The position numbers and the translations under genes are program-made. Source: CAZCAC01 sp964496575 (GTDB lineage Bacteria > Planctomycetota > UBA1135 > GCA-002686595). From it: a DNA stretch of 64,000 bases. The stretch is taken from contig CAZCAC010000012.1 of NCBI GenBank assembly GCA_964496575.1, positions 1 to 64,000 on the forward strand, in the 5' to 3' direction. The notes below the pieces were generated by a model. It did no database searches. It was not told the origin of the DNA and saw nothing but the letters and a program-made list of their open reading frames with translations. Shown piece by piece: positions 10,377-19,640 of the stretch (position 1 is its first letter; the number at the start of each line of letters is the position of its first letter).

Positions 10377-10440
10377 GCGGCGTCTCCGCGGGGAGGAAGG
10401 GGTTTGCGAGGCGCGCGGAGTATACGGGAACGCCGCGGGA

Positions 10441-11241
10441 TCAGGTTCCGTATTCGTATCCGCCGTCGACTCCTCGCCACTCTTCCGTCCCCACCCGACG
10501 GCACTCGTCCTCTCCGCCGAGGTACCCCCGCCTCACCAGACGCCGAAGTCCGCTGGCGGTGACCGTCACCGGGTCCGTTCCGGGGGTGCGGTACTCCCAG
10601 CTCTCCTCGTTGCTCGCTTCGGCGGCATCCTCGCCGTCCAGCTCCGCCTGCATCAGCTCGCGCATCTCCCGGATCAGCCGTACCTTCTCACCCGCGGAGA
10701 GGTTCGGCGCGCTGGAGAGCTGGGTGAAGGCGATCTGGTAACGGAGGATGAAGCGCTCGATCTCGTGAGCCCGGGCGCGCATCACGACGCGCTCGGAGCG
10801 GGCCTTCAGGTCCTCCAGCTCGCGCCGCAGCTTCCCGTCGGTGATCGCCTTCGCGGCCTGCTCGTACACGCGGGCACTGAGGGCGAGCATGCGGACGCGC
10901 TGCTCCTCATCGACGGAGAGGGCGCGGCGCCTCAGCTCTCGCGCGGCGCCGGCCCGCTGCCAGCGGAGCTCGAGGGCGTCCGCGATTCGCCTCACGCGGC
11001 GGTGGATCGGTCCGGCGAGCAGCTCGCGAAAGGCGTAGACGAGGAAGCCCGCCATCGCCACCAGGATCAGGACTCCGAAGAAGGGGCCGCCGTGCTCGCG
11101 CACGAAGCGAGTCGCCCCCGGCGCGACCAGGTAGACGATCCAGGCGCCGATCAGGACGGCGACGATCTTGACGGTCGTTCGCAAGGGAAGGACGCCGCGA
11201 CGAGGTTCAGTCGCCCAGCTCGTGCTCGCTCGCGATCGCAT
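10441..11241 (-). CDS. Membrane protein of unknown function
   Basis: Up to 266 residues; the ATG at 11241 overlaps the upstream gene by 35 bases, so a later TTG at 11184 (before RTTVKIV) is a possible alternative start. Two adjacent membrane helices (VKIVAVLIGAWIVYLVA and FFGVLILVAMAGFLVYAF, about residues 24-65) are followed by a long charged helical cytoplasmic domain (RRVRRIADALELR, ERVVMRARAHEIERFILRYQ). The C-terminus is acidic, ending in a short basic and Gly-rich segment. I do not recognise a family. It lies 64 bases upstream of the MoxR gene on the same strand and overlaps the preceding coiled-coil gene, so it may be part of the same transcript. Confidence 0.65.
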   Translation of the reverse strand: MRSRASTSWATEPRRGVLPLRTTVKIVAVLIGAWIVYLVAPGATRFVREHGGPFFGVLILVAMAGFLVYAFRELLAGPIHRRVRRIADALELRWQRAGAARELRRRALSVDEEQRVRMLALSARVYEQAAKAITDGKLRRELEDLKARSERVVMRARAHEIERFILRYQIAFTQLSSAPNLSAGEKVRLIREMRELMQAELDGEDAAEASNEESWEYRTPGTDPVTVTASGLRRLVRRGYLGGEDECRRVGTEEWRGVDGGYEYGT

Positions 11242-11797
11242 CGGTCTCGATCCGCGTGAGCGTGTCCTCCAGGGTCGTACCGAGGCGCTTGATCAGGCTC
11301 TCCTTCATCGAGTCCGGCATCGGCCCCTCGAGCACTTCCTTCGTCTTCTCGGCGTAGAGCTCGTAGGCCTCCTGGAGGGAGTCCATGCGGCTCGCCATCC
11401 GCTCGTTCTCCAGGCCGCGCAGCCGCGCCTGCACGTAGGTCTTGATCGACGAGGCGACCTCGACCGACTTGGCGTCCCAGTAGGCCTTGCTCTCGCGCGC
11501 GACCGCCTCGCCCTGGTGGCGGAGCTTGGCGAGCTGTGCGTCGAGCACGATGTTCGCCGCTTCCAGCTCCTTGCGCGAACGCAGGTTCGCCACGCGCAGC
11601 TTGGCCAGCATTCCGACCGGCTCGCTCATCACCAGGTCGGTCGATCGCTGCCCCTGGACCAGCTCGATCTCGCTCGCGGCCGGCTTCTGCAGCGCCGTCT
11701 CCGGTTCCGGGGCGGCGGGCGCCCCCCCGTCCGAGGGCTCCTGCTTCTTCGGCTCAGGGGAGTGCTCGTCGACGGACTCGTGCTTCTCGTCACTCAT
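11207..11797 (-). CDS. Small cytoplasmic coiled-coil protein of unknown function
   Basis: A 196-residue, highly charged protein with no signal peptide or membrane helix. The first 60 residues are acidic and Pro/Ser-rich, so probably disordered; the rest is predicted by eye to be helical coiled coil (LAKLRVANLRSRKELEAAN, LDAQLAKLRHQGEAVARESK, KTYVQARLRGLENERMASR). I recognise no family. It is the most upstream member of the minus-strand run leading into MoxR/Bat and overlaps the following membrane-protein gene by 35 bases. Confidence 0.65.
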   Translation of the reverse strand: MSDEKHESVDEHSPEPKKQEPSDGGAPAAPEPETALQKPAASEIELVQGQRSTDLVMSEPVGMLAKLRVANLRSRKELEAANIVLDAQLAKLRHQGEAVARESKAYWDAKSVEVASSIKTYVQARLRGLENERMASRMDSLQEAYELYAEKTKEVLEGPMPDSMKESLIKRLGTTLEDTLTRIETDAIASEHELGD

Positions 11798-12109
11798 GTT
11801 CGCTCCGGCCTCGGGACCGCGGATGGGATCGGCTCACCGTCAGGATAGCAGGGATGAGGATCGGGCATCGGGGACACCTCCGGGCTGGCGATCGCCTCCT
11901 GGCCCCCCCACCGCCCGAGAACCCGCGGGGATCCACGGACCGGGCGCGGAGGCGGTCGGAGCGAAGGAACGAGGGGGGATCGGGTCGCAGCGGCTTTTTC
12001 CCTGGCGCTCCCACCCGACCCGGTGCAATAATGCAACTTCCTATTCTGGGCCCTATCAGGCCTGTTTTTCGGCATTCCTCCGGGCCGCGGTCGCCCAGCG
12101 AGAAGCGCT
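11798..12109. other. 312-bp divergent intergenic region
   Basis: The region separates the minus-strand Bat-side genes from the plus-strand lipoprotein gene, so it must hold two divergent promoters. The 5' half is G-rich. Around 12022-12045 the sequence becomes relatively A/T-rich (GTGCAATAATGCAACTT and TATTCTGGG), the best place for a plus-strand promoter, but I cannot assign -35/-10 boxes with confidence. No coding sequence is supported. Confidence 0.4.
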
Positions 12110-14242
12110 ATGAGCACTGTCCATCGAGCCATCCTCCTCTGCCTGAGCCTCGGGCTCGCCGGTCTCCTTCCCGCCTGCTCCGGCGGTGGCGGAGGCGGCG
12201 GCGGCCCCGTCGACCCCCCGGTCGAGGCGCCCAGCGGCCTCTCGTACTCCTTCTCGACCCCGTCCTACGTCAACGGCGTCGCGATCCAGAACAACGTGCC
12301 CACGGTCACCGGGACCGTGACCAGCTGGGTGGTGAGCCCGGCCCTGCCGGCGGGGCTCCTGCTGCACGGCACCACGGGCGAGATCTTCGGTACCCCCACC
12401 GCCCCCGCGACGGCCGCGAACTACACCGTCATCGCCTCCAACTCCGGCGGCAGCACGCAGGCCACGCTGAACATCACCGTCGAGCAGATGGACCCGCCCA
12501 CGGGGGTCGCGTACTCGATGACCAAGGCGATCTACTCGCTGGGCGTGCCGATCACCAGCGACGTGCCCGCGGTGACCGGCATCCTGCTGGAGTGGTCGAT
12601 CAGCCCCGCCCTTCCCGCCGGACTGGATCTCGACGAGACCACGGGGGCGCTCTCCGGCACACCGACGACCGCGGCACCGACGGCGATCTACACGGTCACC
12701 GTCGCGAACGCCGGCGGCAGCGCTGAGGTCAAGCTCGACCTCACCGTGGTGAACCCGGATGCGCGGTCGGTCTTCATCGCGGATCGAATCACGGCTGGAA
12801 TGGACGAGCTGTTCCTGGTCTCGGTCGACGGGAGTGGACTGACCAGGATCTCCGGCGCCCTCGCGGCGGGCGGCAGGGTCCTCGCCTTCGAGATCTCTCC
12901 GAACGGCGAATCCGTGGCCTACACCGCCACTCGCGACGCCAACGACGTCGTCGAGCTCTACGTCGTGGACATCGAAGGCGGTACCCCGGTCAAGCTCAAC
13001 TCGAACCTGACCTCGGGCGGCGACGTGGTCCATTTCGCCTGGGCTCCGGACAGCTCACGCGTCGCCTACCTGGCCGATCAGGAGACCGACGGGATCGTCG
13101 AGCTGTACTGCGCCCGGACCGACGGAACCGATAAGGCCAAGGTCAACGGAGCGCTGGTGACGACCGGCCAGGTCCTGTCGTTCGACTGGGCACCGGACAG
13201 TGCCCGGATCGCCTACCGGGCGGACCAGGAGATGGCCGGGTTCCCCGAGCTCTTCACCTCGATGCCGGATGGGACCCAGAACGTGAAGATCAACGGCGCG
13301 CTGGCCCTCGGCGGCACCGTCGGGGCCTACGGCTGGGCTCCCGACGCCACGCGCCTCGCCTACCTCGCCGGTCAGGACGCGGCGACGGTCATCGAGCTCT
13401 ACACGGCGGAGGCGGATGGAGCTCTCCCGAGCAAGGTCAGCGTCGCTCCCGTCACCGGCGGCGACGTGATGAGCTTCGCCTGGGCTCCCGACAGCTCACG
13501 CCTCGCCTACCAGGGCGATATGAGCACGAACGGGCTCACCGAGCTTCACACCACGCTGCCCGACTCCGATCAGGCGAACGTGCGGGTCAACGGCGACCTG
13601 GTTTCGGGCGGAGATGTCACCCAGTTCGAGTGGGCTCCCGACAGCTCGAGCCTGGTCTACCTGGCGGACCAGGTCACCGACAACGTGAGCGAGCTCTTCG
13701 TCTCCACTCCCGACGGCGCCAGCAACGTCCAGGTCAGCGGAGCGCTGGTCGCGGGAGGGAGCGTGGTCCACTTCACCTGGGGTCCCTTCAGCTCGAGGAT
13801 CGCCTACCTGGCGGACCAGGACGAGAACAACTCGTTCGGTCTCTACACGACCCTCCCGACCGGAGCCACGGAAGTCGCTCCGGTCCACGACCCGGCGATG
13901 CCGGCGGACCGGGACGTCACCCTCTATCAGTGGTGTCTCGACGGCAGCCGCGTCGCCTATCTCGCTGACCAGGATACGGACCAGATCACCGAGCTCTACT
14001 CGAACGTGGCCGACGGGAGCGAGGCTCCGGCCAAGGTCTCCGGCGCCCTCGTCACCGACGGCGAGGTCGCCGACTTCCTCTGGACGACGGACAGCGAGAA
14101 CATCGTCTACCGGGCGGAGCAGCTGACCCTGGGGACCCTCGAGCTCTTCGTCTCTCCGGCGGCCAACGCCTCGGGCAACGTGAACATCTCTGGCACGATG
14201 ACAGCGGGTGGAGAGGTGAGCAGCCACGACGTGACTCCCTGA
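12110..14242 (+). CDS. Lipoprotein with two Ig-like domains and a TolB-type propeller
   Basis: A 710-residue protein. The lipobox LLPAC (Cys23) is followed by a Ser/Gly8 linker, indicating membrane anchoring. Two putative-Ig (He_PIG-like) domains of about 90 residues follow, each with a repeated plan: LSYSFSTPSYVNGVAIQNN and VAYSMTKAIYSLGVPITSD, then SPALPAGL and a G-T-P-T turn. From about residue 220 there are roughly nine repeats of about 48 residues with the core FAWAPDSSRVAYLADQ-x-T-x-x-x-ELY, typical of TolB/PD40 beta-propellers. Repeats seven to nine depart from the consensus (TWGPFSSRIAYL, QWCLDGSRVAYL, LWTTDSENIVYR). It is probably an outer-surface or periplasmic binding protein; the ligand cannot be read from the sequence. 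Confidence 0.82.
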   Translation: MSTVHRAILLCLSLGLAGLLPACSGGGGGGGGPVDPPVEAPSGLSYSFSTPSYVNGVAIQNNVPTVTGTVTSWVVSPALPAGLLLHGTTGEIFGTPTAPATAANYTVIASNSGGSTQATLNITVEQMDPPTGVAYSMTKAIYSLGVPITSDVPAVTGILLEWSISPALPAGLDLDETTGALSGTPTTAAPTAIYTVTVANAGGSAEVKLDLTVVNPDARSVFIADRITAGMDELFLVSVDGSGLTRISGALAAGGRVLAFEISPNGESVAYTATRDANDVVELYVVDIEGGTPVKLNSNLTSGGDVVHFAWAPDSSRVAYLADQETDGIVELYCARTDGTDKAKVNGALVTTGQVLSFDWAPDSARIAYRADQEMAGFPELFTSMPDGTQNVKINGALALGGTVGAYGWAPDATRLAYLAGQDAATVIELYTAEADGALPSKVSVAPVTGGDVMSFAWAPDSSRLAYQGDMSTNGLTELHTTLPDSDQANVRVNGDLVSGGDVTQFEWAPDSSSLVYLADQVTDNVSELFVSTPDGASNVQVSGALVAGGSVVHFTWGPFSSRIAYLADQDENNSFGLYTTLPTGATEVAPVHDPAMPADRDVTLYQWCLDGSRVAYLADQDTDQITELYSNVADGSEAPAKVSGALVTDGEVADFLWTTDSENIVYRAEQLTLGTLELFVSPAANASGNVNISGTMTAGGEVSSHDVTP

Positions 14243-14268
14243 TCTGCTCGGCCCTCTCGGCCGTTCAC

Positions 14269-15114
14269 CTACGCCGACTGACGCGCCGCGAGGATCCGTT
14301 CCGCCGGAGTTCGCTTCAGCCTCCGGGTCACGCCGAGCTTGGACAGCGACCAGATGAACCACTTGGTCGGGTCGAACTGGTACCAGCGAATGCCGTTGCG
14401 GTAGTCGACCTGGAAGCGGTGGTGGAAGTTGTGGTACCCCTCGCCGAGAGTGATCAGCGCGGTCCAGAAGCTGTCGCGCGCGGAGGTCTTCTTCGAGAAG
14501 GGGCGCGAGCCGATCCAGTGAGCCACCGAGTTCACCGAGAAGGTCGCGTGCCACTGGATGACCAAGCGGAGGAAGCCAGCGACCAGCAGCGCCCCGATCG
14601 GATCTCCCCAGAGGAAACCGAGTGCGAGGGGAAGGACACCACCGACGAGGATGGCCAGGGCCAGGTAGTGACGGTCCTGGAATCGAATCAGCGGATCCTC
14701 GTGCAGGTCCCGCGCGGCGGGGCGCCTGGCACCGGAGTCCTGATGCAGGATCCAGCCGATGTGCGCCCACCAGAACCCGCGGTGGATGTTGTAGGGATCC
14801 TCCTCCGCATCGCAGCGCGAGTGGTGCAGGCGATGGTCGACCGACCACTTCAGCGCCGAGTTCTGGATCGAGCCCGCGCCGAAGACGAGGTAGAAGGCGC
14901 GCAACACCGGACTCGCCTCGTACGTCGGATGAGCGAAGAGTCGGTGGTATCCGCCGGTGATCGAGATGCTGCACAGCGCCAGCCAGACGACACCGAGGCC
15001 GACGGTCCACCAGGAGAAGTGCACGAAGGCGAGGTACACCACGGCCACGACCGCCAGCAGGTGTGCCGCGGGGATGAAGACGCTGTTCGTCCAGTTGATC
15101 TTGAGGGGGTCCAT
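14269..15114 (-). CDS. Acyl-CoA/acyl-lipid delta-9-type fatty acid desaturase
   Basis: A 281-residue integral membrane enzyme that introduces a cis double bond into fatty acyl chains using a di-iron centre and an electron donor. The three histidine boxes are present in order: HRLFAH (57-62), HRLHH (94-98) and HNFHH (228-232), with a further conserved NSVAHWIG near 195. Hydrophobic segments at about 15-52 and 150-190 give the usual four-helix layout. Length and box spacing match the OLE1/DesC class better than acyl-ACP desaturases. The gene stands alone: its 3' end converges on the propeller lipoprotein, and the upstream glycosidase genes are separated by a hairpin. It probably adjusts membrane fluidity. 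Confidence 0.9.
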   Translation of the reverse strand: MDPLKINWTNSVFIPAAHLLAVVAVVYLAFVHFSWWTVGLGVVWLALCSISITGGYHRLFAHPTYEASPVLRAFYLVFGAGSIQNSALKWSVDHRLHHSRCDAEEDPYNIHRGFWWAHIGWILHQDSGARRPAARDLHEDPLIRFQDRHYLALAILVGGVLPLALGFLWGDPIGALLVAGFLRLVIQWHATFSVNSVAHWIGSRPFSKKTSARDSFWTALITLGEGYHNFHHRFQVDYRNGIRWYQFDPTKWFIWSLSKLGVTRRLKRTPAERILAARQSA

Positions 15115-15180
15115 TTGCCGGAGAGGATAGCGCCGGAGGCTTCGTCTCGCGCCGCTCTATCGATCACTCCACGTAATGAA

Positions 15181-15203
15181 TGTCCCTTCCCCGAAAGGGG
15201 ACA
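15181..15203 (-). terminator. Hairpin at the end of the glycosidase transcript
   Basis: Bases 15181-15203 form a stem TGTCCC(T/C)TT with its complement around a short C/A loop (8 pairs with one G-T). It lies 45 bases beyond the glycosidase stop on the same strand and just before the desaturase start. Read on the minus strand it is followed by TTCATTACG, a weak T-containing tail, so termination is plausible but not certain. Confidence 0.35.
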
Positions 15204-15247
15204 CACGACTCCGCTTTTCTCGGCGCCCTGGCGGTCCCCGGGGCGCC

Positions 15248-17626
15248 TCAGCGCGGCGCGTGCAGCCGGGTCAACTCACCGATCGTTCGCAGCTCGACCT
15301 TCAGCTCCGGCGCCTCGGAACCGGCGAAGCGACAGGAGACCGCGACCGGGAACGACCCCGTGGGGATGCGCAGCTCCTCCACCACGAGCTCGAGTTGCTC
15401 GAGCTCCTGCCACGCCGCGTCGTGCAGGACCATCCGCGCCCCGCGAGCCCAGCGCAGGGACTGACCGGGTTCCAGCGAGACGCCCAGGTCGACCTCGTGT
15501 CCATCGAGCTCGAGCACGGTCTCCTCGGCCGCCACCTTGCCTGTGCAGCGCAGGATGAAGCCGAGTGGTTGCGACTGATGAGGGTTCTCGAGCTCGAAAG
15601 TGCTGGTGGTCGGCATCCCGGGCTGTTCTCGCCGCGAGTGTGTGCCCTTGAAGGAGTACACCTCGCGCAGCCCCCACCCGTCCTTCATCTCTCCCAGCGT
15701 GAACTCGCGCGAGATGTCCTGCAGCGCGGGCAGGAGCTCGGCGGGGAACGCCCCGGCGAGGCGCGCGGTCTCCCAGACGCGGATCGCTTCGAGGATCCGG
15801 GTACCGAAACCGTTCTGCGCCACCGTATCGGGGCTGGTCACGAAGGCGAAACCGGCGTTGAAGCCGGCGGAGCGCGCCAGCAGCCACTCGGCGTCCTCGA
15901 GGCTGGTCGCGGGCCCCATCTTGAACCAGCCAAGCATCCGCGGCATCAGGTTCCGCGCGAAGTAGCGCTGGTTCATCAGGCGGTACTGCGTCTGGCTCTC
16001 GCGAAAGCCGGCGTACCACGGTTCGCCCCAGTTCATCCGCGTGTAGATGTGCCAGAAGTAGTGTCCGGGGTTGCTCGCATCGTTGATCACCCGGCCGCGC
16101 AGCTCCGGCTTCAGCGCGTCGTACCAGCTCTGGACGAACAGCGTGCGCCCGTACTGCCCCAGGCCGGTGGACCAGTTCCCTTCGAGGCCGTCGAAGGAGA
16201 TCTGCCGCAGGCCGGTGTGGTTGAACAGCTCGGCGAGTCGCTCGGCGACGCGCCGGCCGAGGTCCACGTCGGTGAGGAAGGTGCGATAGCCGTGGTCGAT
16301 CAGCTTGGCCACCGCCGCGCCCTGCTCGTGCGCGGCGGCGGCGGTCCCGAAGGCGCCGCGCTTGCACTTCAGCAGTCGGCTCCCTTCGACCTCGCCGTAC
16401 TGGATCAGCTCGTCGCCGATCCGGGCCGTGCGCAGGGCGCCGAGCTTCTCGAACCAGCCGCCGTCGGCGACGGAGAGCTCGGTCGCCTTCTCGTCGACCG
16501 CGGCGAGGAGCTCGGTCGTGCCGACCACGGCGAGCCCCTCATCGGGAACCGGAGTCACCAGCGGGTCGTTGGTGGTGATGAAGTTGCTGAGGGTGTGGAC
16601 GCCGACTCCGAGCCCGTGCTCTGCCGCCCGGTCGACGCACGCCTTCAGCCCGTCCCAGCCATTCGGGAACTGTTTCTCGTTCAGCACGAAGGTCCCCCAC
16701 TTCGAGAAGGGGCCGCCGTGGTAGAGGTACTTCAGGCCGGCGCGCCTGGTCAGCTCGATCGCCTGATCGATCGTGTCCTCGCCGAAGCTGATGATCAGGT
16801 ACGCGGCGGTCGCAGTACGCGCGGTCTTGGCCCACTCCCCGTCGACGAGCGGGTGCGGCAGTCCTTCGGCCACCTCGATCGCGCCGATCGTCGCCAGACA
16901 ATCCTCGATCGGGCAGCCGAAGAGAGCGATCGCCGAACCGACGATGCCGCCGTCCTCGAAGGCGGGCACGACGAAGCGCGGGTGCCCCCAGTTCTCGATC
17001 ACGCGCGCCTGCGAGCGGTCGCGCGTGTAGGCCTGGATCGTGCTGCCGAACTCCGCCTTGAGGGCGGCATCCCCCCGGTAGAGCTCCTTCACCCCCTCGC
17101 CGACGTCAGAGTAGTCGCTCTCCGCGAAGATGTTGTAGCTCGGCATCTGGTCGTGCTCGTTCGCCGCCGCCCCACCGATCGTCCGGGCGTTGAGCCCCTG
17201 CAGGCCGATCGCGAAGCGGTCTCCGCGCACCACGCCGATCGTCTCGCCGATCGAGCGGTCGAGCGTGGTCGGGTAGGGCCCCCACATCAGGAGCTCGACG
17301 CCCTCCGGCGGTTCGACGGCGAGCACCTCGAAGCGCAGGTGGCTCGGCCTCTGCTCGACGCGCAGGGTGACTCGCCCGCCACCCGCGAATCCCAGGCTCC
17401 AGCGGTTCTCGTCGATGGTGAGCGACTCGGGCTCGCGGTACTCACCCCCCACGCGAATGCGTACCAGCGGCGCCGGCTCGGCTTCCGGCCGGTAGTCGAT
17501 CGCGTCGCGCGCGTCGACGAAGCCGGTGAAGTGCCCGGTCTCGTCGACCACGGCGTGGAAGTGATCGGTACGAAGCTCGTGCACCTCTGGTGCGACGACA
17601 AGGCTGAGCAGGAGAGTGGTCCACAT
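15248..17626 (-). CDS. Secreted glycosidase-like protein (probable TIM barrel), family unassigned
   Basis: A 792-residue protein with a short signal peptide (MWTTLLLSLVVAPEV). The N-terminal 270 residues are beta-rich and resemble the sandwich domain that precedes GH barrels. From about 270 a barrel-like alternation follows: AYLIISFGEDTIDQAIEL, LKYLYHGGPFSKWGTF, then HGLGVGVHTLSNF, FNHTGLRQISFDGLEG and SNPGHYFWHIYTRMNWGEPW. An inserted beta segment (about 380-440) with Gly-rich turns interrupts the barrel, and a final beta domain starts near 680. Candidate acids are in FDGLEG and NWGEPW, but I cannot name the nucleophile. The gene follows GH97 by 9 bases on the same strand and is surely co-transcribed with it. 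A role in cleaving complex glycans is inferred. Confidence 0.7.
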   Translation of the reverse strand: MWTTLLLSLVVAPEVHELRTDHFHAVVDETGHFTGFVDARDAIDYRPEAEPAPLVRIRVGGEYREPESLTIDENRWSLGFAGGGRVTLRVEQRPSHLRFEVLAVEPPEGVELLMWGPYPTTLDRSIGETIGVVRGDRFAIGLQGLNARTIGGAAANEHDQMPSYNIFAESDYSDVGEGVKELYRGDAALKAEFGSTIQAYTRDRSQARVIENWGHPRFVVPAFEDGGIVGSAIALFGCPIEDCLATIGAIEVAEGLPHPLVDGEWAKTARTATAAYLIISFGEDTIDQAIELTRRAGLKYLYHGGPFSKWGTFVLNEKQFPNGWDGLKACVDRAAEHGLGVGVHTLSNFITTNDPLVTPVPDEGLAVVGTTELLAAVDEKATELSVADGGWFEKLGALRTARIGDELIQYGEVEGSRLLKCKRGAFGTAAAAHEQGAAVAKLIDHGYRTFLTDVDLGRRVAERLAELFNHTGLRQISFDGLEGNWSTGLGQYGRTLFVQSWYDALKPELRGRVINDASNPGHYFWHIYTRMNWGEPWYAGFRESQTQYRLMNQRYFARNLMPRMLGWFKMGPATSLEDAEWLLARSAGFNAGFAFVTSPDTVAQNGFGTRILEAIRVWETARLAGAFPAELLPALQDISREFTLGEMKDGWGLREVYSFKGTHSRREQPGMPTTSTFELENPHQSQPLGFILRCTGKVAAEETVLELDGHEVDLGVSLEPGQSLRWARGARMVLHDAAWQELEQLELVVEELRIPTGSFPVAVSCRFAGSEAPELKVELRTIGELTRLHAPR

Positions 17627-17635
17627 GATTGAATG

Positions 17636-19621
17636 TCAAGGTACCTTGCGAAAGTGGATGCAGTGTCCGCCACCGGGCGCCAGGACGGCGTCGATCGTCT
17701 CGACGCGCCGCACTCGATACGCCTCACGGTTCTCGAGGTAGTGCGCACCGGGAGCGTCTTCGTAGAGCGTGGCGATGTAGGTTCGCTCGGGCTGGAGAAA
17801 CTCGAGAGGGATCCGCAGCGTGCGAGCTTCCTCGTTCGTGGCCGAAGCCACGAACCACGCGTCACCATTGCGGCGCGCGGTGGTGATGAACTCACCGATT
17901 TCCCCGTGCAGGAGCCGGGTCTCGTCCCAGGTCATCGGTAGCGCGCCCAAGAACTCGAACAGGTCGGCGTGCTCCTCGTACGCTTCGGGACAGTCGGGCA
18001 GGATGGCCAGCCCGGAGAAGGTGATCATCACTCGCGCCGTTTCGGCGACGATCGTCGTGTTGACGTTGGTGAAGATCTTGGGGCGGTCGCGGGCCGGGTT
18101 CTCGAGCGTGTACAGGCCGTTGCACATATCCAGGGGACCGGCCAGCTGATTCACGAAAACCTGCTCGCAGAACCCGGTCGGGCTGAAGGCACGGCGAGCG
18201 TCGGACTGGGAGTGACAGAACTCGCGAGTGACGTAGTTGGGCCAGGTGCGGCGGTCCCCGGAGGGCGCCACGGGTCCGTCGTGGAAATCACAGAGCAACT
18301 GGTGCTTCGCGCAGAGCTCGACGATCTCACGCGTCGCACGCACCTTCTGCTGCCCGCTCCCTTTCATGAAGCCGTACTTGATCCCCGCCACGCCCCAGCG
18401 CTGGTAGAGCGCGAGGGTCTCCTCGAAGGGGAACTTCCGCCGGGCGAGGTGGTTGAAGTAGAGGATCACGCCGACTCCCTTGTTCCGGCCGTAACCGATC
18501 AGCTCCGGAACGTCGACAGGATCATCCCAGTCCGCGGGCGGCGGTTGCGGAACGAGCCTGGGGTCCTGGGGATCCGGCTGGACGAGCAGGTAGTCGCGGC
18601 AGGTGCGGGGGTCGGAATCCTCGTCGAACTCGAGGCCGTACCACCCCGCGTCGAGGACCAGGTAGCGGACTCCATGCTTCGCGGCGAAGTCGATGAAGCG
18701 CCTCCAGCTGGGCATGTCCAGCCCGTAGGTGAAGCCGTCCTCCGTCGTCGCTCCCCACGCCCGCCAGTCCCACATCGCCAGCCCCGGTTCGATCCAGCTT
18801 GTATCCTCGATCGCACAGGGAGGGTTCAGGCAGTAGGTGACCGGTGAGGTGAGCAGATCACCGGCGGTTCGCCCCACCAGGACCACGCGCCAGGAGGTGG
18901 TCTTGCCACGCTGCAGAGTCGAGGGAGAGAGAGTCGCTCGAAACGCGTAGGGCCCGGCGTCGCTCGCGGTGAGCTCGAAGGGCGCGTGGTCGATGATCGC
19001 CGCCTCGAGAACGGCCGCGTGCCGGCCCGACGCAGTGCGAACGGCCATCGGCAGCCGCGCGCCGGTACGTTTTCCGGTCTTGAAGGCGCTCAGCGGCTGG
19101 GGCCCGAGGGGGTCGTGTTCACCGGCGTAGCACCAGGCGGTGTGATCCGCGGCGAAGCGGAACTCGGTGCGATCGTCGGTCAAGGGAATCGTGGCGCCCC
19201 AGCCCCCGTCGGAGGGGAAGCCGTACCGCAGCCCGCAACCGCCATCGTAGACGCGCACCTCGATCTCCAGGGAGCGGTTCTCTCCTGACGCCTCGCGCAA
19301 CGTCCACCGCACTCCGTTGTAGTGGTTCTCGTACTCGGCGAACTCACCCCAGACGGGCACGACCTCTTCGCGCACTACCGCCCGGTCCGTCCCCACCGTC
19401 TCCAGCACTCCGAGCTCCTCCTCCCCGAGCAAGAGACCCAGCCGTCCAGGTTCTAGCAGCGGTTCACCCTCGAGCTCCAGCTCCCAGCGGGGAACCCCTT
19501 CGACCAGCTGGAGCTTCGCCGTCAGGTTTCCGTCGGGACTTCGAACCTCGACCGAGTCTGCTGCCGCTCCCGGTGTGCTCAACGTGGCTGCAAGGACTAG
19601 ACTGCAGGTGTGGATTCTCAT
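17636..19621 (-). CDS. GH97 family alpha-glycosidase, secreted
   Basis: A 661-residue protein with a signal peptide ending at GAAADS. The GH97 plan is complete: an N-terminal beta-sandwich with EFAEYENHYNGVRWTLRE and CGLRYGFP, a catalytic barrel with MWDWRAWGATTEDGFTYGLD, RYLVLDAGWYG, VGVILYFNH, GIKYGFMKGSGQQ, CDFHDGPVAPSGDRRTWPN and PLDMCNGLYTL, and a C-terminal beta domain. Family members act on alpha-glucosides or alpha-galactosides by inverting or retaining mechanisms. The site that carries the nucleophilic Asp in retaining members (usually K-x-D-F-M) reads K-Y-G-F-M here, which would point to the inverting subgroup; that is an inference from motif alignment by eye. It precedes an unknown glycosidase-like gene in a two-gene operon. 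Confidence 0.88.
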   Translation of the reverse strand: MRIHTCSLVLAATLSTPGAAADSVEVRSPDGNLTAKLQLVEGVPRWELELEGEPLLEPGRLGLLLGEEELGVLETVGTDRAVVREEVVPVWGEFAEYENHYNGVRWTLREASGENRSLEIEVRVYDGGCGLRYGFPSDGGWGATIPLTDDRTEFRFAADHTAWCYAGEHDPLGPQPLSAFKTGKRTGARLPMAVRTASGRHAAVLEAAIIDHAPFELTASDAGPYAFRATLSPSTLQRGKTTSWRVVLVGRTAGDLLTSPVTYCLNPPCAIEDTSWIEPGLAMWDWRAWGATTEDGFTYGLDMPSWRRFIDFAAKHGVRYLVLDAGWYGLEFDEDSDPRTCRDYLLVQPDPQDPRLVPQPPPADWDDPVDVPELIGYGRNKGVGVILYFNHLARRKFPFEETLALYQRWGVAGIKYGFMKGSGQQKVRATREIVELCAKHQLLCDFHDGPVAPSGDRRTWPNYVTREFCHSQSDARRAFSPTGFCEQVFVNQLAGPLDMCNGLYTLENPARDRPKIFTNVNTTIVAETARVMITFSGLAILPDCPEAYEEHADLFEFLGALPMTWDETRLLHGEIGEFITTARRNGDAWFVASATNEEARTLRIPLEFLQPERTYIATLYEDAPGAHYLENREAYRVRRVETIDAVLAPGGGHCIHFRKVP

Positions 19622-19640
19622 GGGGCGAGGATACAGAAAC

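Noticed and set aside
12800..14200. CRISPR-like or tandem DNA repeats
   Set aside because: The periodicity is at protein level (propeller blades of about 48 residues); the DNA copies differ too much and lie in one open frame.
15176..17632. Long plus-strand frame opposite the glycosidase-like gene
   Set aside because: Arg/Pro/Gly-rich antisense shadow of a gene with clear signal peptide and family sequence; common in high-G+C DNA.
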